Positions 46,144 through 57,870 of a stretch of DNA of 64,000 nt are shown one piece after another (the first letter of the stretch is position 1; each line of letters opens with the position of its first letter). A program made the position numbers and the translations under genes. This DNA is from Dastarcus helophoroides (lineage: Eukaryota; Arthropoda; Insecta; Coleoptera; Bothrideridae), in the NCBI GenBank assembly GCA_028583605.1, contig CM053328.1, positions 14,195,107 through 14,259,106 of the forward strand, read 5' to 3'. A model generated the notes under the pieces. It saw only the letters and a program-made list of their open reading frames with translations, was not told where the DNA came from and ran no database searches.

Positions 46144-47058
46144 TGTACAGGGTTAGTCTCATTAAATGGACCCCCCCTTTATTATCGTTATTACGGACTA
46201 TTTTGAAGATTTAAAAATGCAATCCTACATAGTTTTTCCTGAATTATTTAATATTTCTATAAAAAATGTATTTCGGTGTCTGTATACAGGGTGAATCAGC
46301 ATGAAGTATGTTTTTCCTTAGAGAACACACTACATATTTTTGTATGTTTGGATTCTGCTGGTTTTTCAGAATCCAAATATATATAACTGTCATATACACC
46401 ATTGACAGATGGGCAATTTATTTGCGATTAAAGCCTACTTTTATAGATCATATTTTAATGGAAACCTTTGGATTTTACTGGATGGTTTTGAAAAATAAAT
46501 TAACTAACGCCTGTCAGACTAATCGCTTAACATATTTTTTACTTCTAATTAATTATTTTAATTGAGAGACGGTTGTTTTTAGAAATTTATCTTTCCTGAG
46601 AAATGAGGTGATATTATAAATATTACAACTTTCTTAAAAGATGGTTCCCATGTAGAGAAGGACCTCTAATGCGATAAAATGTGCCATTATTTAAGTTTTT
46701 ATATTCATTTAGTTATTGTTAATAACAGTTAATAAGTTTATGATTAGTTGTTATTTATTACACTGAATTTTTTTTATTGCAAATAAATCCCCTATTTGTT
46801 AATAAAATATATAGGTATTATATATATTTGGATTCTTAAAAACTAGCAGAAATCAAATATGTAAAAATATATAGAATGTTCCATAAGAAAAACCAAACTT
46901 AATATTAATTCACCCTGTATATATACACCAAAATTACTTTTTAACATAGAACCTAAGAAATTCAAGTAACACTGTATAGATGCATTTTAAAATATTCTCA
47001 AATGTCAAGTATTGAAAAAATATAGGATGGGGCCATTTAATAGGACTACCCCTGTACA
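46144..47058. mobile_element. Nested inverted-repeat MITEs
   Basis: The outer pair TGTACAGGGTTAGTC...ATTAAATGG faces CCATTTAATAGGACTACCCCTGTACA. The inner pair TATACAGGGTGAAT (46284) faces ATTCACCCTGTATA (46908). The inner part also has GGATTCTGCTGGTTTTTCAG facing CTTAAAAACTAGCAG. No protein. Confidence 0.65.
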
Positions 47059-47059
47059 C

Positions 47060-47765
47060 CTCTAGTTTTTTCTAATTTTGAACTTAATTTTTAACTTGAT
47101 TTCATAGTTTTGGATTTTTCAAGTTTCGAATTTCTTTTTCGACATTAAATTTAAAATTTAAATATTTTGTTCGCAATTCCAGATTTATTTAAAAGTTGTT
47201 AAAGTTTTTTGTAAATTTTTATTTTTCTTTGCAAAATTTTAATTTTTTGAACTTGAAACGTCTACCTGTTTTTCTATTATTTCGACTCTGGATTCGGAAA
47301 TGATTTGAAAAAATTTAATAATATTCAAAATATCTAATTTTACCTTTTCCGTCTAAAATTTTTACTTTAATCTCGACATTACTTTTTGTAGAAAAATTTT
47401 TCAGATTTATCCAGGATTCTATTTACGCTAGTTTTTTATTTAAAAATATGACTTTTTCTCAAAATGTTGAGTTCATACCCTTAGTTTTTCTCTAAATTTC
47501 GATTATAAACTCAAAATTGCTACTCTTTCTAAACTTTTTACATTATTATTTGAAATTTTACCTTTATTCTTGAATAAACTTTTTTAAATTAAAAGTTTAA
47601 GAAACTTGGTATTTTCAGATAAACCGTTCTCGAATAATTTTGAGTTTTTCTCAGAACAACGAATCTCCATTTAAACTCTAAATGTTTATGTTTTTTTACA
47701 GCAGATATCAACTTTACATTCCAAAAATTTTTGATATTCTGTTTTAAATTGATATACAAATAATA
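47060..47765. repeat. Quasi-periodic AT-rich tract
   Basis: TCGAATTTC/AAATTTTGAC-type variants; no gene. Confidence 0.4.
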
Positions 47766-47769
47766 CAAA

Positions 47770-47915
47770 AAGAGAGTCCCTCTGAAAATAATAGCTTGGC
47801 TATCGAAATGCGTCAGACAACTGTTGTTGTGTTTTTTAATCTTTCTTGATTTCAGGGGACAAGTTTGCATATCAATTTTTGAAGGTAACCAAGAACCAGT
47901 ACATTCGACCAAAAA
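47770..47915 (+). mobile_element. Solo Penelope-type terminus, divergent
   Basis: Hammerhead-like block followed by TGTTGTGTTTTTTAATCTTTC, then GGGGACAAGTTTGC and a tail CAGTACATTCGACCA, a diverged form of the end seen at 10861 and 35085. Confidence 0.62.
47775..47818 (+). ncRNA. Hammerhead-ribozyme-like motif, copy 3 (decayed)
   Basis: Core CTGAAAA, stem II AATAGC/GCTATC, GAAA present, then TGCGTC. The core G of CTGANGA is lost, so cleavage is unlikely. Confidence 0.35.
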
Positions 47916-49318
47916 AAAAAGATTTATTTTTAATTTATATTTTATTGCTTCAAATTTCGACCCAAAGATATTAGATTACCTTTTTTATCTTTAAAATTCT
48001 TAAGATTTAAGATTTGAAATTTTAAAATAAACTTCAAAAATCTTCTAAAGATATTTGAAACTACAAATTTAAAATGTCCAGCGAAATATTGATGTTACAC
48101 TATTATAGGGAAAAAACTTAAACATTTTAATTTTTTACTCGAAACATTCTGAACGTAGAACTAGAAATATATGTCAAAAGTTTTGGAAGAAAGCAAAAGT
48201 TGAAGCGTTTTTCATAGAAAATTTTTAGCTGTTTCCAAAAATTTTCAAAATTTAAAAAAAAATCCAGTTTTTAAAATTTCCCTTATCCAAAATTTTAGGT
48301 CCAAGCAAAACTTCGAAATTATCCTAAAATTAAAAAAAAAATTAATTTGCATTAAACAACGTTCACATTTTGAAGTTGGCAAGTAGACAGTTAGAGAAGG
48401 TGTTGAATTTTCACATTAAAATTTCAAGTTTAAACTTATTTCCTTAAAATTTTCATTTTAAGGTCCACAATTTTATATTAGACAAAATTCTTGAAAAAAT
48501 TCCGAAGAAAAATCTACAAAAAATTATTCGAATTTAAAGATTATATTCGAAATTTTACCTATAAATTAGAAAGGTTAAGGTCAATGTTGAGATGTAAAAA
48601 TTGTGGTGAAGAAAATTTATAAATTTTCAGAAAAGTATTTTTGAAAATTTTGAGTTTAGTCAGAATTGCGAAAAGAAGCTTTGAATTGTAGACCTATAAA
48701 TATTGTAATTTTTAATAAAAAATAAATGAATAAATCATTAAACCTTTGGAATTCTCCTAAACTTTGAGTTCAATTAAAAATAAAATTTTGAAATTAAAAT
48801 GAAAATGTAGAATTAAAAGTTTTTATTTAAAATTTAGTTCCTGATCTTAAAATTAAAAAAACTTCTGAAATTTTTAGGCTAAAATATTTCATTGGAAAGT
48901 GAAAGTTTCAATTTTAAGAAAAAGTCAAACTTTATAAAAAGGAAACTCGAGTTTTAAAACGTAATTTTGAGAAAACTTAACACCTGAAAAAATGTCCCTA
49001 AAATCTCTAATATGCGACTTTTTTCTAAAATTTTTAGAAAAAATGAAACTTGTAGATTGGAGTCCAATCTTTGAGAATATTTTGAATAAATTAGATTGAT
49101 TTCCCAATTTTCATTTTAATCTAAAATTTGGGATTTTCTTAAAAACTTTGACTTGTTTTCACTCGAAATAAAATTTCAAATAAAAAAAACAAAATTTGGT
49201 TTAAATTCAGAATTTTATGAAAATAGTTAGAATTTAGAAAAAAACTCAAGATATATGTTAAAAAACCTGAATTAACGCGAGGTTTCGAGAAAAATTATAC
49301 AATTTGATAAAGATCTAG
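47916..49318. repeat. Quasi-periodic AT-rich tract
   Basis: Long block of AAATTTT/TTCAAAATTT variants without gene signal. Confidence 0.4.
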
Positions 49319-49320
49319 AT

Positions 49321-49485
49321 TTGGTGGAACGGACTGGTCCTTGGTTATCTTCAAAAATTGAAATACAGAACTTGTCCCCTGAAACCAAGAAAGATTAAAA
49401 AACACAAGAGCAACCTCTGTTGGCTGTTTTTAATCTTTCTTGGTTTCAGGTGATAAGTTCTGTATTTCAATTTTTAAAAATCTAG
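49321..49485. mobile_element. Penelope-terminus hairpin
   Basis: ATTGAAATACAGAACTTGTC... AAGAAAGATTAAAAA faces TTTTTAATCTTTCTTGG... AAGTTCTGTATTTCAAT across a loop of about 25 bp. The left outer edge is TGGTGGAACGGACTGG, the inverse of the terminus at 10861 and 35085. The ribozyme block is lost; only GAGCAACCTCTGTTG remains. Confidence 0.7.
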
Positions 49486-49849
49486 ATTTTCTAAAAAAAT
49501 CATTTGCTGCATACATATGTTGTTATACACATACATATTGTTTCTTCAATTCGCTAAATCAGCATTGATAGAATTTGAGTTAAAAAAACGTAATTCAAGA
49601 ACTCTTTCTCTTTGTTAGCTTTATTGTTTTCTGTTTCTTTATTTAAAATAAAAAATATTAATATGTAATTTTGAAAAATGCTGCCCTAACTTTTATAGAA
49701 AACACGCCAATGATTGTCATGGAGAGGATGTGCAGTAGAAAAACAAATGAAAATGAATAGCATTTTTCTAATATTCATGAACAAAGTGCTCTAATAATGC
49801 ATTGCATATTATTCAGCATTAAAATAAGCAATTTTGCACTACTTTTAAC

Positions 49850-50640
49850 AACACTTCACCAAAATTCTCCCGAGGGTCAAAAAATAGGCACTCCCTGTAG
49901 CTCAATTAATCACAATAAATGTTTCATGTCAAGCAAATCTGCTCCTAAGACTCTACTTCCCAGCAACGGGGCAGCACAGAAATTGGTTTGTTGTCAAATT
50001 TCTTCAAAAGCGCCCGAACCTTTAAATTTATTTTTCAAATATACGTGAAACTAATTTAAAGAGTGCCCGCCGATTCGTTTCGCATCTACCGAATTGGGTA
50101 ACGTTAGAAGTGCGCTCCCCTGAAATAAAAAATACCTTTATACACTCGGATCCCCATACGTTGTAAAATTAAATTTGCCCAGCCTCACCCCTCCTAGCTA
50201 TCGATTGATTAATTTTGCTTTCAGCATCCCAGCTTGGAGCATTAAAATTAGAATTCAAATTAATTTTGAGAAATGCCAATAAGTGCGCTATCTCTGTTGC
50301 CCGACTAAATCTAAATGGAGACATGAAATTTTCATGTAAAACCCTAATCAAGCGCGATTATTATTTAACGACAGTCTGTTGGCATAATTCCGCCAGACAT
50401 AAAAGGGAATACGTTTGCGTTATTAGAGGAGTCGAAATACCTCCACGATGTTTCCAAGCGGTTGAATAAATTGCAAATGAGACTATTCTGTTTTTAGTTA
50501 GTTTGCGCCCTAATGAATAAAGAATTGTGCCTTACGCATTCCTGAGCTTTCTCATCTGAGTACACATTAAAACCTGAAAACAACTAAACCGAAGTTTATT
50601 CTGCTGCCGTAACTATTGCTATGCGCAATACTTGAATAAC
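49850..50640. other. Transposon-free, balanced-composition block
   Basis: Markedly less AT-rich than its flanks, no repeat texture and no convincing frame. Words such as TTGGCATAATTCCGCC and GCATTCCTGAGC give it the look of conserved non-coding DNA, but nothing here proves that. Confidence 0.3.
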
Positions 50641-51975
50641 ATTCGAAATAGCTTTGCTTTTGAACATGATATCTTAGGGTTTTTTTTCAAAAATTCCCAA
50701 ATTATTGTTAAACACTTCAGAAAAAATTAAACCATTGATACTAGCGTTAGAAATGTTGAAGAAAAATGGCAATATCTTGAAAGAGTTGAAAGTGTAAGTA
50801 AAAGTCAAAATTTTTACTTTTACTTTGGGTACAAAATATTATATTTTAGGTCTTCAATTCTTCAATTGAAATTAGGGGTAAAAGTCAAAATAGTAGGAAA
50901 AAAAGTGAATACTACAAATTATTTTGAAACATAATCAACATTGCAAAAAACTTCTGAATTTGTCAACAAAATCTTATTTTTCTAGCAAATAATCATTGAG
51001 TTAAATTTTATATTAAAATCTCGAGGTCAAAGACAAAATCTTAAGAAAATTCTTGATTTCAATTCGGCTTGTTAAGACAATTTTTGTTATTTAAAACGAA
51101 GCAGATCCTTTAGCTCTGATAAGTTAATGTTACACAAAATACTATTGTACAAACAGTAACTTTTTATTTATCTTTGAAAACGTAGAGATAAAGCCCAACC
51201 GATGCAGGAAGTCAGTCTTTCAAAATATATCTACACTGACGCACCCATTATATGTTTGTCGCTTTTCCTTTGATGATAACGTTTGTTTTGCTTTCGCAGG
51301 CGCTACAAATGTTATTTCTAACTAAATGTTTGGGCTCAACATATTTTGACACGCATAAGACCGTTTTGTAGTGGATGGTAATTTTATTGACATCCTTACA
51401 TTATTTATGCTAAAAGTGATTACAAAACACAACTAAATATCGACGTCCTGATTGATAAAACCAAAAACGGACATTACCTAGTACGTGTCCAATTTTTGTT
51501 CGTTAATTAGACTCGAGGCTTATACCGTTTTACTTGTTGAAAATAACGGAAGAACCTTAGCTGCGCTCCGTGGTCAACTTTTCTTTAATCCGAAGTCTTA
51601 ACTACGCTCAGACTGTGTTAGGACCTTTAATCCCAAGCCTGAACTGCGCTCCAAGTTGACAATTACAGATATACAAGTAGGGAGCCCAGATATGAACTGC
51701 AGAAATGTAACATCGGCAAATAAATCACAGATGTAGTGGAAAAATCATGGCATGTATATTTTACTACATTACGCTACAATTATACATACATACATACTAG
51801 ATATATTTACAAAACTGAAAACACTTTATAGAATTTTTACAATACATAAATAATATTTCTTATTTTAATATAATACAACTGTTATATTTATATGATACAC
51901 ATTTTACAAAATCATATCTGCTAATATGTTTTGACTCGTATTGAATAATTTTATTAGCAATAAAATCTCTATGCC
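50641..51975. other. No gene recognised
   Basis: Mostly AT-rich. Near 51556, 51600 and 51640 three spaced phrases (AGCTGCGCTCCG, AACTACGCTCAG, AACTGCGCTCCA) form a short degenerate direct repeat. Confidence 0.3.
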
Positions 51976-51978
51976 TTT

Positions 51979-52850
51979 TTACAATAGCTTGCGGTTCCGA
52001 CTTTCTTTTGCACTTAAAGTTTTAATTTTTACATAAGTATCTATGTGTACAGATTTTAGAGTTTCCAGAAATACATGAATATTTGGACGAGGTGAGCAAA
52101 ATAGTTGGTTAAATTTGGAATGGAAGGACTCACATGCATTTGTTATCCTACCAAGAGATGCACTACTTGCGGCCCAAATGAATGGAGAAAATAATGGACC
52201 TTCCGTTACGAAGTTGTCCGTCAAATATTTCGCAAATTGAAAAATGTGTGTGTTGCTGGGAATGTCTGACATTAAATCGCAAACGAAGGCATCACTCATT
52301 TCACTTGGGTCCAAGAACGTCAGTCCAAATACGTGTCGTAACCATTTACCCTCTACAGACTTTTCGTTCTTATAGTGAGCAGCAAGTCGCAGTTGCTGAA
52401 TTTTTCGCCACCATGCCTACGCCAGATGAAATTTGCAGTTAAAAATCTTCACTATAGAAAAATTTTTCATCACTCTTATGTGTATCGCCTTTTCAAAATC
52501 TACGACAATAATGTCGGGGTTCCACAATAAATTTCGTTCCTGGTATTTCCTTTTCAGCACATCAAACATCACGTTATATGCAGATTCGTGTTTGTTTTTC
52601 AGTATGCAAAATGCAGTGGGGACGTAAATATTACTTCTACGGACATAAATTGTGAATAATTGCATAAAATACTTTGTGCAATAATCGAAAGTTCCGTCAA
52701 CGTAAATTTGTTTCCTTCAGCCCGGCGTTTTACAGAATTTTTATCTTCTGACGATTTAGAATCTTCTTTTCATTTTCTTCGTGATTATGTATGCCATTAA
52801 TTTTAGAAAAGATTGGATTGTCTTGAACTTTCGGTTTTTGTACAAAATAA
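51979..52850 (-). pseudogene. MULE transposase remnant with FLYWCH-type N-terminus
   Basis: Minus-strand pieces in order: NGIHNHEEN (52750-52820, end of a FLYWCH-like zinc finger), VPTAFCILKNKHESAYNVMF and IIVVDFEKAIHIRV with FNCKFHLA (52417-52665, the MULE core with its catalytic Asp and C..FH), then ITNACESFHSKFNQLF (51979-52314). This is the usual order of insect MULE proteins. Frames are broken. The Penelope-type palindrome at 52893 sits directly upstream. Confidence 0.8.
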
Positions 52851-53205
52851 GAGGAAAGCCGATAACGAAGGCTTCCACGGCCAGAGTCAGTACAGGATAT
52901 ACTTCTTCCGGGATTGGACCGTGTCAAAAAACTACTAAAAGTGTTCGACTTTTCGCTCACCATCGTAGGGGGCTTCTTTATGAACAAAGAAAAGAAAAAA
53001 TAAATAGAGGAATATGCAAAAATGAAAGAATAAAAAGGCCAATTTCAAAAGATCAGAGTACGGTAACTCAGTATGTCCACCATGTCAGAGGCGAAACTCT
53101 TCTGAATTAAAAATTAATACAAAGGATAAGAAAGTTTAGACAAAAGAGCACGGTAACTCAGTAACTCAGAAAGAGGGAAACTTTATATACCATTCATCTG
53201 CGCGA

Positions 53206-53646
53206 TCACTCCCGAAGATTTCCGATGGTTGGTTTCCAAATGGAGGAAAACATGTAACCGTCGTCTCTGTTGATGTTTATGAGGAATTTTTGGATTTCAA
53301 TGGCCTCGCGTATCTTCCTATTATAGTAATTGGGAATATTGGATATAATTGAAATATTATCAAAGAGAATCTTATATCCAGTCTCATGTTGATGTTCGGC
53401 AATGGCTGACTGCGAAAATAAACCAGACCTAAGACATCTTTGGTGCTCGGATATTCGCGTCTTAAATGATCGCCCCGTTTCTCCGATGTACACTGAACCA
53501 CAAAAACAAGGAACCCTGTACACGCCATTAGAACAAAAGGATGAAATTTTATCTTTGGGAGATGGGAGGAGCTGTTCGATCTCAAAGCCGAATTGCCGAA
53601 CATCAACATGAGACCGGACATAAGATTTTCTTTGATAATATTTCAA
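53206..53646 (-). CDS. GIY-YIG endonuclease domain of Penelope-like family 2 (fragment)
   Basis: Open frame of about 146 codons with NGVYRVPCFCGSVYIGETGR, then KTRISEHQR and SAIAEHQHETGYK and a terminal IEIQKFLININRDDGYMFSS. The GIY-YIG fold (here GVY...YIG) with its Arg and the downstream EH pair are present. The N-terminal reverse transcriptase is absent, so it is a truncated copy. Such domains nick DNA during Penelope retrotransposition. Confidence 0.78.
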   Translation of the reverse strand: MKYYQRKSYVRSHVDVRQFGFEIEQLLPSPKDKISSFCSNGVYRVPCFCGSVYIGETGRSFKTRISEHQRCLRSGLFSQSAIAEHQHETGYKILFDNISIISNIPNYYNRKIREAIEIQKFLININRDDGYMFSSIWKPTIGNLRE

Positions 53647-53789
53647 TTATATCCAATATTCCCAATTACTATAATAGGAAGATACGCGAGGCCATTGAAA
53701 TCCAAAAATTTCCCATAAACATCAACAGAGACGACGGTTACATGCTTTCTTCCATCTGGAAACCAACCATCGGAAATCTTCGGAAGTGA
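53573..53789 (+). pseudogene. Second, inverted copy of the same GIY-YIG C-terminus
   Basis: Plus-strand frame from RIAEHQHETGHKIFFDN to KPTIGNLRK, nearly identical to the minus-strand copy but lacking the GIY-YIG motif itself. Confidence 0.78.
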
Positions 53790-54057
53790 TCACGCAGACG
53801 AATAGTATATAAAGTTTCCCTTTCCCTCTTTCCTGTCAAAAGAGTTTCGCCCCTGGCATGGTGGACATACTGAGTTACCGTGCTCTTCTGTCTAAACTTT
53901 CTTATCCTTTGTATTAATTTTCATTTCAGAAGAGTTCGCCTCTGGTATGGTAGACATACTGAGTTACCGTGCTCTGATGTTTTAAAATTGGCTTTTTTAT
54001 TCTTTCATTTTTGCATATTTCCTCATATTCCTCTTTTCATTTTTTCTTTTCTTTGTT

Positions 54058-54098
54058 CTTGAAGAAGCCTCCTGAGACGGTGGGCGAAACGTCTAACA
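54058..54098 (+). ncRNA. Hammerhead-like motif of Penelope family 2
   Basis: TTGAAGA core followed by a stem GCCTCC/GGTGGGC and then GAAACGTC. A diverged mirror copy lies on the minus strand near 52935-52975. Stem I is not obvious; a weak call. Confidence 0.3.
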
Positions 54099-54149
54099 CT
54101 TTTAATAGTTCTTTGACACGGTCTAATCCCAGAAGAAGTATATCCTGTA

Positions 54150-54725
54150 AGAGGAAAGCCCCTTTGACGACATGGCGCTTGCAAATGTCTTACAGGAAAT
54201 AAATACGCAAGACTCAAGACACTCCTTGTTATTTTATAGAAATCCCGAATTTAAGTGGTCAATTTACTTTTCCACCTTCCTATTGGTGTTATATATGCAA
54301 AAATAATATTTAAGCATAGCGCCTAATAGTCCAGTTCCTAATAACACCCTAATGACCATTTAATGAAAGCGCGCAGTTCAGGCAAGGGATTAACTTTCTC
54401 TTTAAAATCACGGTAATGACATTTTAGGACGGAGCCCAGGTAATGATTTTCCAAAATAACAATAGCAACGCTAATTAAGACAGCGTTGCCACCGGCTCTG
54501 ATTTAATCACTTAAGACTGGCTTTCCGATTAGTTTATCATGTCCGGATTTTGGGCAATTTTGCCAAGCGAATTTTTTTTAATCAAAACTTCTTTTGGGGC
54601 GTTAAGCGTCTAAAGAAAGGGAAATAACAAATAGTTTTGCCTTACGCTAATTTGAACTACCGATATGCTCTAATGTCTGTAGGTACATGTAGCTATGAAT
54701 AGATTCCGCAGTAAAATTTAAAAAA
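54150..54725. other. Transposon-free, balanced-composition block
   Basis: 54300-54600 has mixed composition without repeats or frames (for example GACAGCGTTGCCACCGGC), similar in feel to 49850-50640. Confidence 0.3.
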
Positions 54726-54729
54726 AAAC

Positions 54730-54804
54730 GCGAGATCGGCAGCGAGGTTCGAACCTCGGAATAGCCAAAGCAATTGCTTTATCTCTGCGCCACGGTCCCT
54801 CGTT
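54730..54804 (-). tRNA. tRNA-like sequence or tRNA-derived SINE head
   Basis: The minus strand has an A-box-like TGGCGCAGAGA, a perfect B-box GGTTCGAACC within a 5-bp T-stem (CGAGG/CCTCG), and a T-run 3' of it that could end Pol III transcription. The acceptor stem pairs only partly and I cannot place an anticodon with confidence. More likely a pseudogene or SINE start than an active tRNA. Confidence 0.45.
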
Positions 54805-55189
54805 GAATTGAAAGCTAAACGTACCTGATAATCTAAGCGTACCCCTGAAGTTAATTTGAATTTGCCAAAAAGGTGTATACTATAATTGTTTAAATTGTAT
54901 TGTAATTTGATTATTATTATTCGTGTTGTCACCGTAAACGAAAACTGACTGTATCAGAAAAGAAAAAACACTGGCAAATTACGAGCAGGCGTCAATTCAA
55001 AATAGGGATGCGACGTGCAAGATTAAAATCGGCGTAATAAAGATATGCTTCACACGACACACATAATTTTGCCTACGCACTGCGAACAACCTCGAACAAA
55101 GTTACAAGAATAAGTAACATTTAGCCGAGCGTTTGGCGATGTTATTGTATTTCTAACGACTTTTTTTTTAAATCTTATTAAAGGACATT

Positions 55190-56611
55190 GTTCAAAACGT
55201 CTAAACATCTTAAAAACGTTATCAGACCACCACTGAGGTGCAGAAGAGGATGCCCTCCTCAGGATATATAGAGCCTTAATACGTTCTAAACCAGATTATG
55301 GCTGTTTAGTCTATATGAGCGCTAGCAAATCTAACCTAAAAAGCCCGAACACCATACAGAATACCGCATTTCGCATATGTCTGGCTTTTAGATCTAGTTC
55401 TTCCGAATCCTTCTATTGTGAAGCTCGCAAGCTCCCTCTTTCGTTGCGACGCGAAAAACTTCTGCTGTCATATGCCGCCAAAATATCTGCTAACCCTAAC
55501 AATCCAATCTATAGTATATTCAACTCCTTCCAAACGCCGGCACTGTCCAAGAAGTTTACTTTCTGTCCGCCAAATATTGAAATCTTTGCTAGGAGACATT
55601 AATCTTTTCAAGACAACTGTAAAATCTACTTTGTCTTGCTTTTTAACATTACCTTCCATCAACACGTCCTTGTGTAAATATAGAAACAAGGGTCTTCTAA
55701 TGCCCTTCTCAGGCAAGCTTTCTTGGAATTAATTAATTCAGAACAACTTTCTGCAGCAACCAGCATCCTGTATACCGATGCCTCAAAAAACGAAAATGTT
55801 GTTAGTTGTTCAGTTACTACATCCAACACTACCATAGCAAAGTATCAGCTTCTCACCCACTACTATGTTTGTACTGAGGAATTTTATGGTATTCTTATGG
55901 CACTAAAATCGATCACAGTAGCAAATCAGAAAACAGTCGCTATATGCACAGACTCATTGGCCTCACTCCATTGCATTAAAAACATCTATACCAAAAATCC
56001 TCTGGCCCAAAAAATTCAAAGAAATGCTTACTATTTATATTCCCAGGGCATTAATACAAGTATTGTCTGGGTACCATCTCACGTTGGTATCAGTGGAAAT
56101 AAAATGATGATTTGCCCATAATACAGGTACGTCTCCATCATGATGTAAAGAATTTGCTAAATAAACAATAGTACACAAGTGACAAACGCATTGGAATTGA
56201 TCAAATACTAAATTGGTCTTAATTCAACCTAGAATTGAAAACCTCAAGATTATACCAATGAAAAGAAAAGACAAAAATATTTTCAGAAGATTAAGAATTC
56301 GCCATACCAAAATTACACAAAATTACTTAATGGAATCTGGTAATTCTCCTTATTGTGATTACTGTAACCGTAGCCTTACAGTTAGGCACATCCTGGACGA
56401 ATGTCCACAACATGCTGAGGCTTGACAAAGCTTCAACCTAACCGGTGACCTCAAAGAACATCTCACCTTGAGTAATTATAATAATATAATAGATTTCTTA
56501 TACTGTATTAAAATGAACAATCGTATTAAAACCACTGTTTATTTTTGTATACTAACTGAATTTGTGCCAATGGCCATTAGCAGTCTAGGCACATTAATTT
56601 TTAAATAAATA
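55190..56611 (+). pseudogene. LINE 3' half with RNase H, decayed
   Basis: Plus-strand pieces in order: LRIYRALIRSKPDYGCLVY and NTAFRICLAFRSSSSESFY with LSLRREKLLLSYA (55240-55600, post-RT), RNase H with ILYTDASKN, EFYGILMALK, AICTDSLASLHCI and IVWVPSHVGISGN (55723-56110), then a zinc-knuckle-like CDYCNRSLTVRHILDEC (56340-56410). It ends in AAATAAATAAATAAAA, a typical 3' tail. Frames broken. No host gene nearby. Confidence 0.82.
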
Positions 56612-57241
56612 AATAAAAAAATTAAAATCTTTATTAAATGTTTTGATTTGAGTAATATTATAACGTCACAGTTATATGTTTGACTTTTGCACTTTTGTAA
56701 TCCAGTTATTTCTTGTAAAATATAAAATAGCAGAATATAATTTTACTCTTGTGTAATGAGACTTTTAACTATGGAATAATTGTGATGAATACTTTGGATA
56801 ATATAACGATGAGTAAATAAAAAGATTCGGATAACACCAGGATCAAGGCTATCTAGTATTAGTCGCCTGTCATTCAAGTTAAATGTAAAATTTTAGGCAT
56901 GTATCCCGCAGATATCAAATTATATAAATATTTTAGGTTAATTCTAGAAAAATTAAATTACTTCATATTCAATAACATCAGGAAAAATTTCATCACTGTT
57001 ATTTCCTAGTTTTAAGTTTTCATTTTTGTCTGCAGCCGCGTACATATCTGCGTAATTTATTTATTTTTGTAATAAAATGTAAATGCTCTAAAATTCATAA
57101 TAATTGCAAACACTTTGTTACGTTTTCATTTTAAATAATTTTATTTTTGTAAAAAATCATGTAGAGGTGACAAATTAATTAAAGCAGTAACTAGTTAAAA
57201 GATGTTAAACAATTTTTGGTATCATATCTTAGAGATACATA
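56612..57241. other. AT-rich, no gene
   Basis: Nothing recognised between the LINE tail and the next inverted-repeat element. Confidence 0.3.
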
Positions 57242-57870
57242 CAGTGAAACCACCCTATAATGAACCTCTATATGCAAAATTCCTCTATATAACAAATTTT
57301 TTTAAGGGAACGTAGCATTTAAAGCAAAGTTACATATAATATTACCTCTAAATGACGAACAGAATACCTCGTTACAACAAATTTTTGAACCAACATCTTT
57401 CAAGGTTTAATTAGTTTTAATAATAGCCTTTCGTTCAAAGTAAGTTCTTAATACCTCATGCTAATGATATTTCAAGGTTTGATCCGTTTTTAATTGCAGC
57501 TCGTTCAAAATGAGTACAAACTCAATTTTTGGGATACCCCAAACTAATGACATTGATTACCTGCTATTATAAAGTGGGTTTACAGTTTGAGAGAACACAT
57601 GAACTTGTGCAATGCGTTAAATAAGTGCAAGGTATTTTTTGAACAGCAAGCATTTTTTAAATTCTCTCTTCAAACAGAAATAACAGATTTTTTAAATTAA
57701 TTTAATTTATCTACATATGTTTGTTTATATATATTTTTAAATAAATGTGTAATATTAAATTTTAAATGTGATTCGTGGATTTTTAAAGCTACCTCTCTAT
57801 AACGAAAACCTACCTATAGTAAATAGGTTTGTTGTAGGATCTTGGAATTCGCTATAGGGAAGTTTGGCTG
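57242..57870. mobile_element. Non-autonomous element with CAGTGAAACC-type ends
   Basis: The left end CAGTGAAACCACCCTATAA with AACCTCTATATGCAAAATTC faces the right end CTATAACGAAAACC...CGCTATAGGGAAGTTTGGCTG. Such CAGT.AAACCTC.CTATA ends are seen in pogo/Tc1-type elements with TA targets. No transposase inside. Confidence 0.5.

Larger units (their letters stand above)
52893..54149. mobile_element. Inverted pair of Penelope-like element 3' ends (family 2)
   Basis: Two arms mirror each other about position 53500: minus 53405-52893 and plus 53593-54149. Each arm has the end of a GIY-YIG domain, a trailer with repeated GGTAACTCAGTATGTCCACC-like phrases and an outer end GAAGTATATCCTGTA. No reverse transcriptase is included. 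It lies against the MULE relic. Confidence 0.75.
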
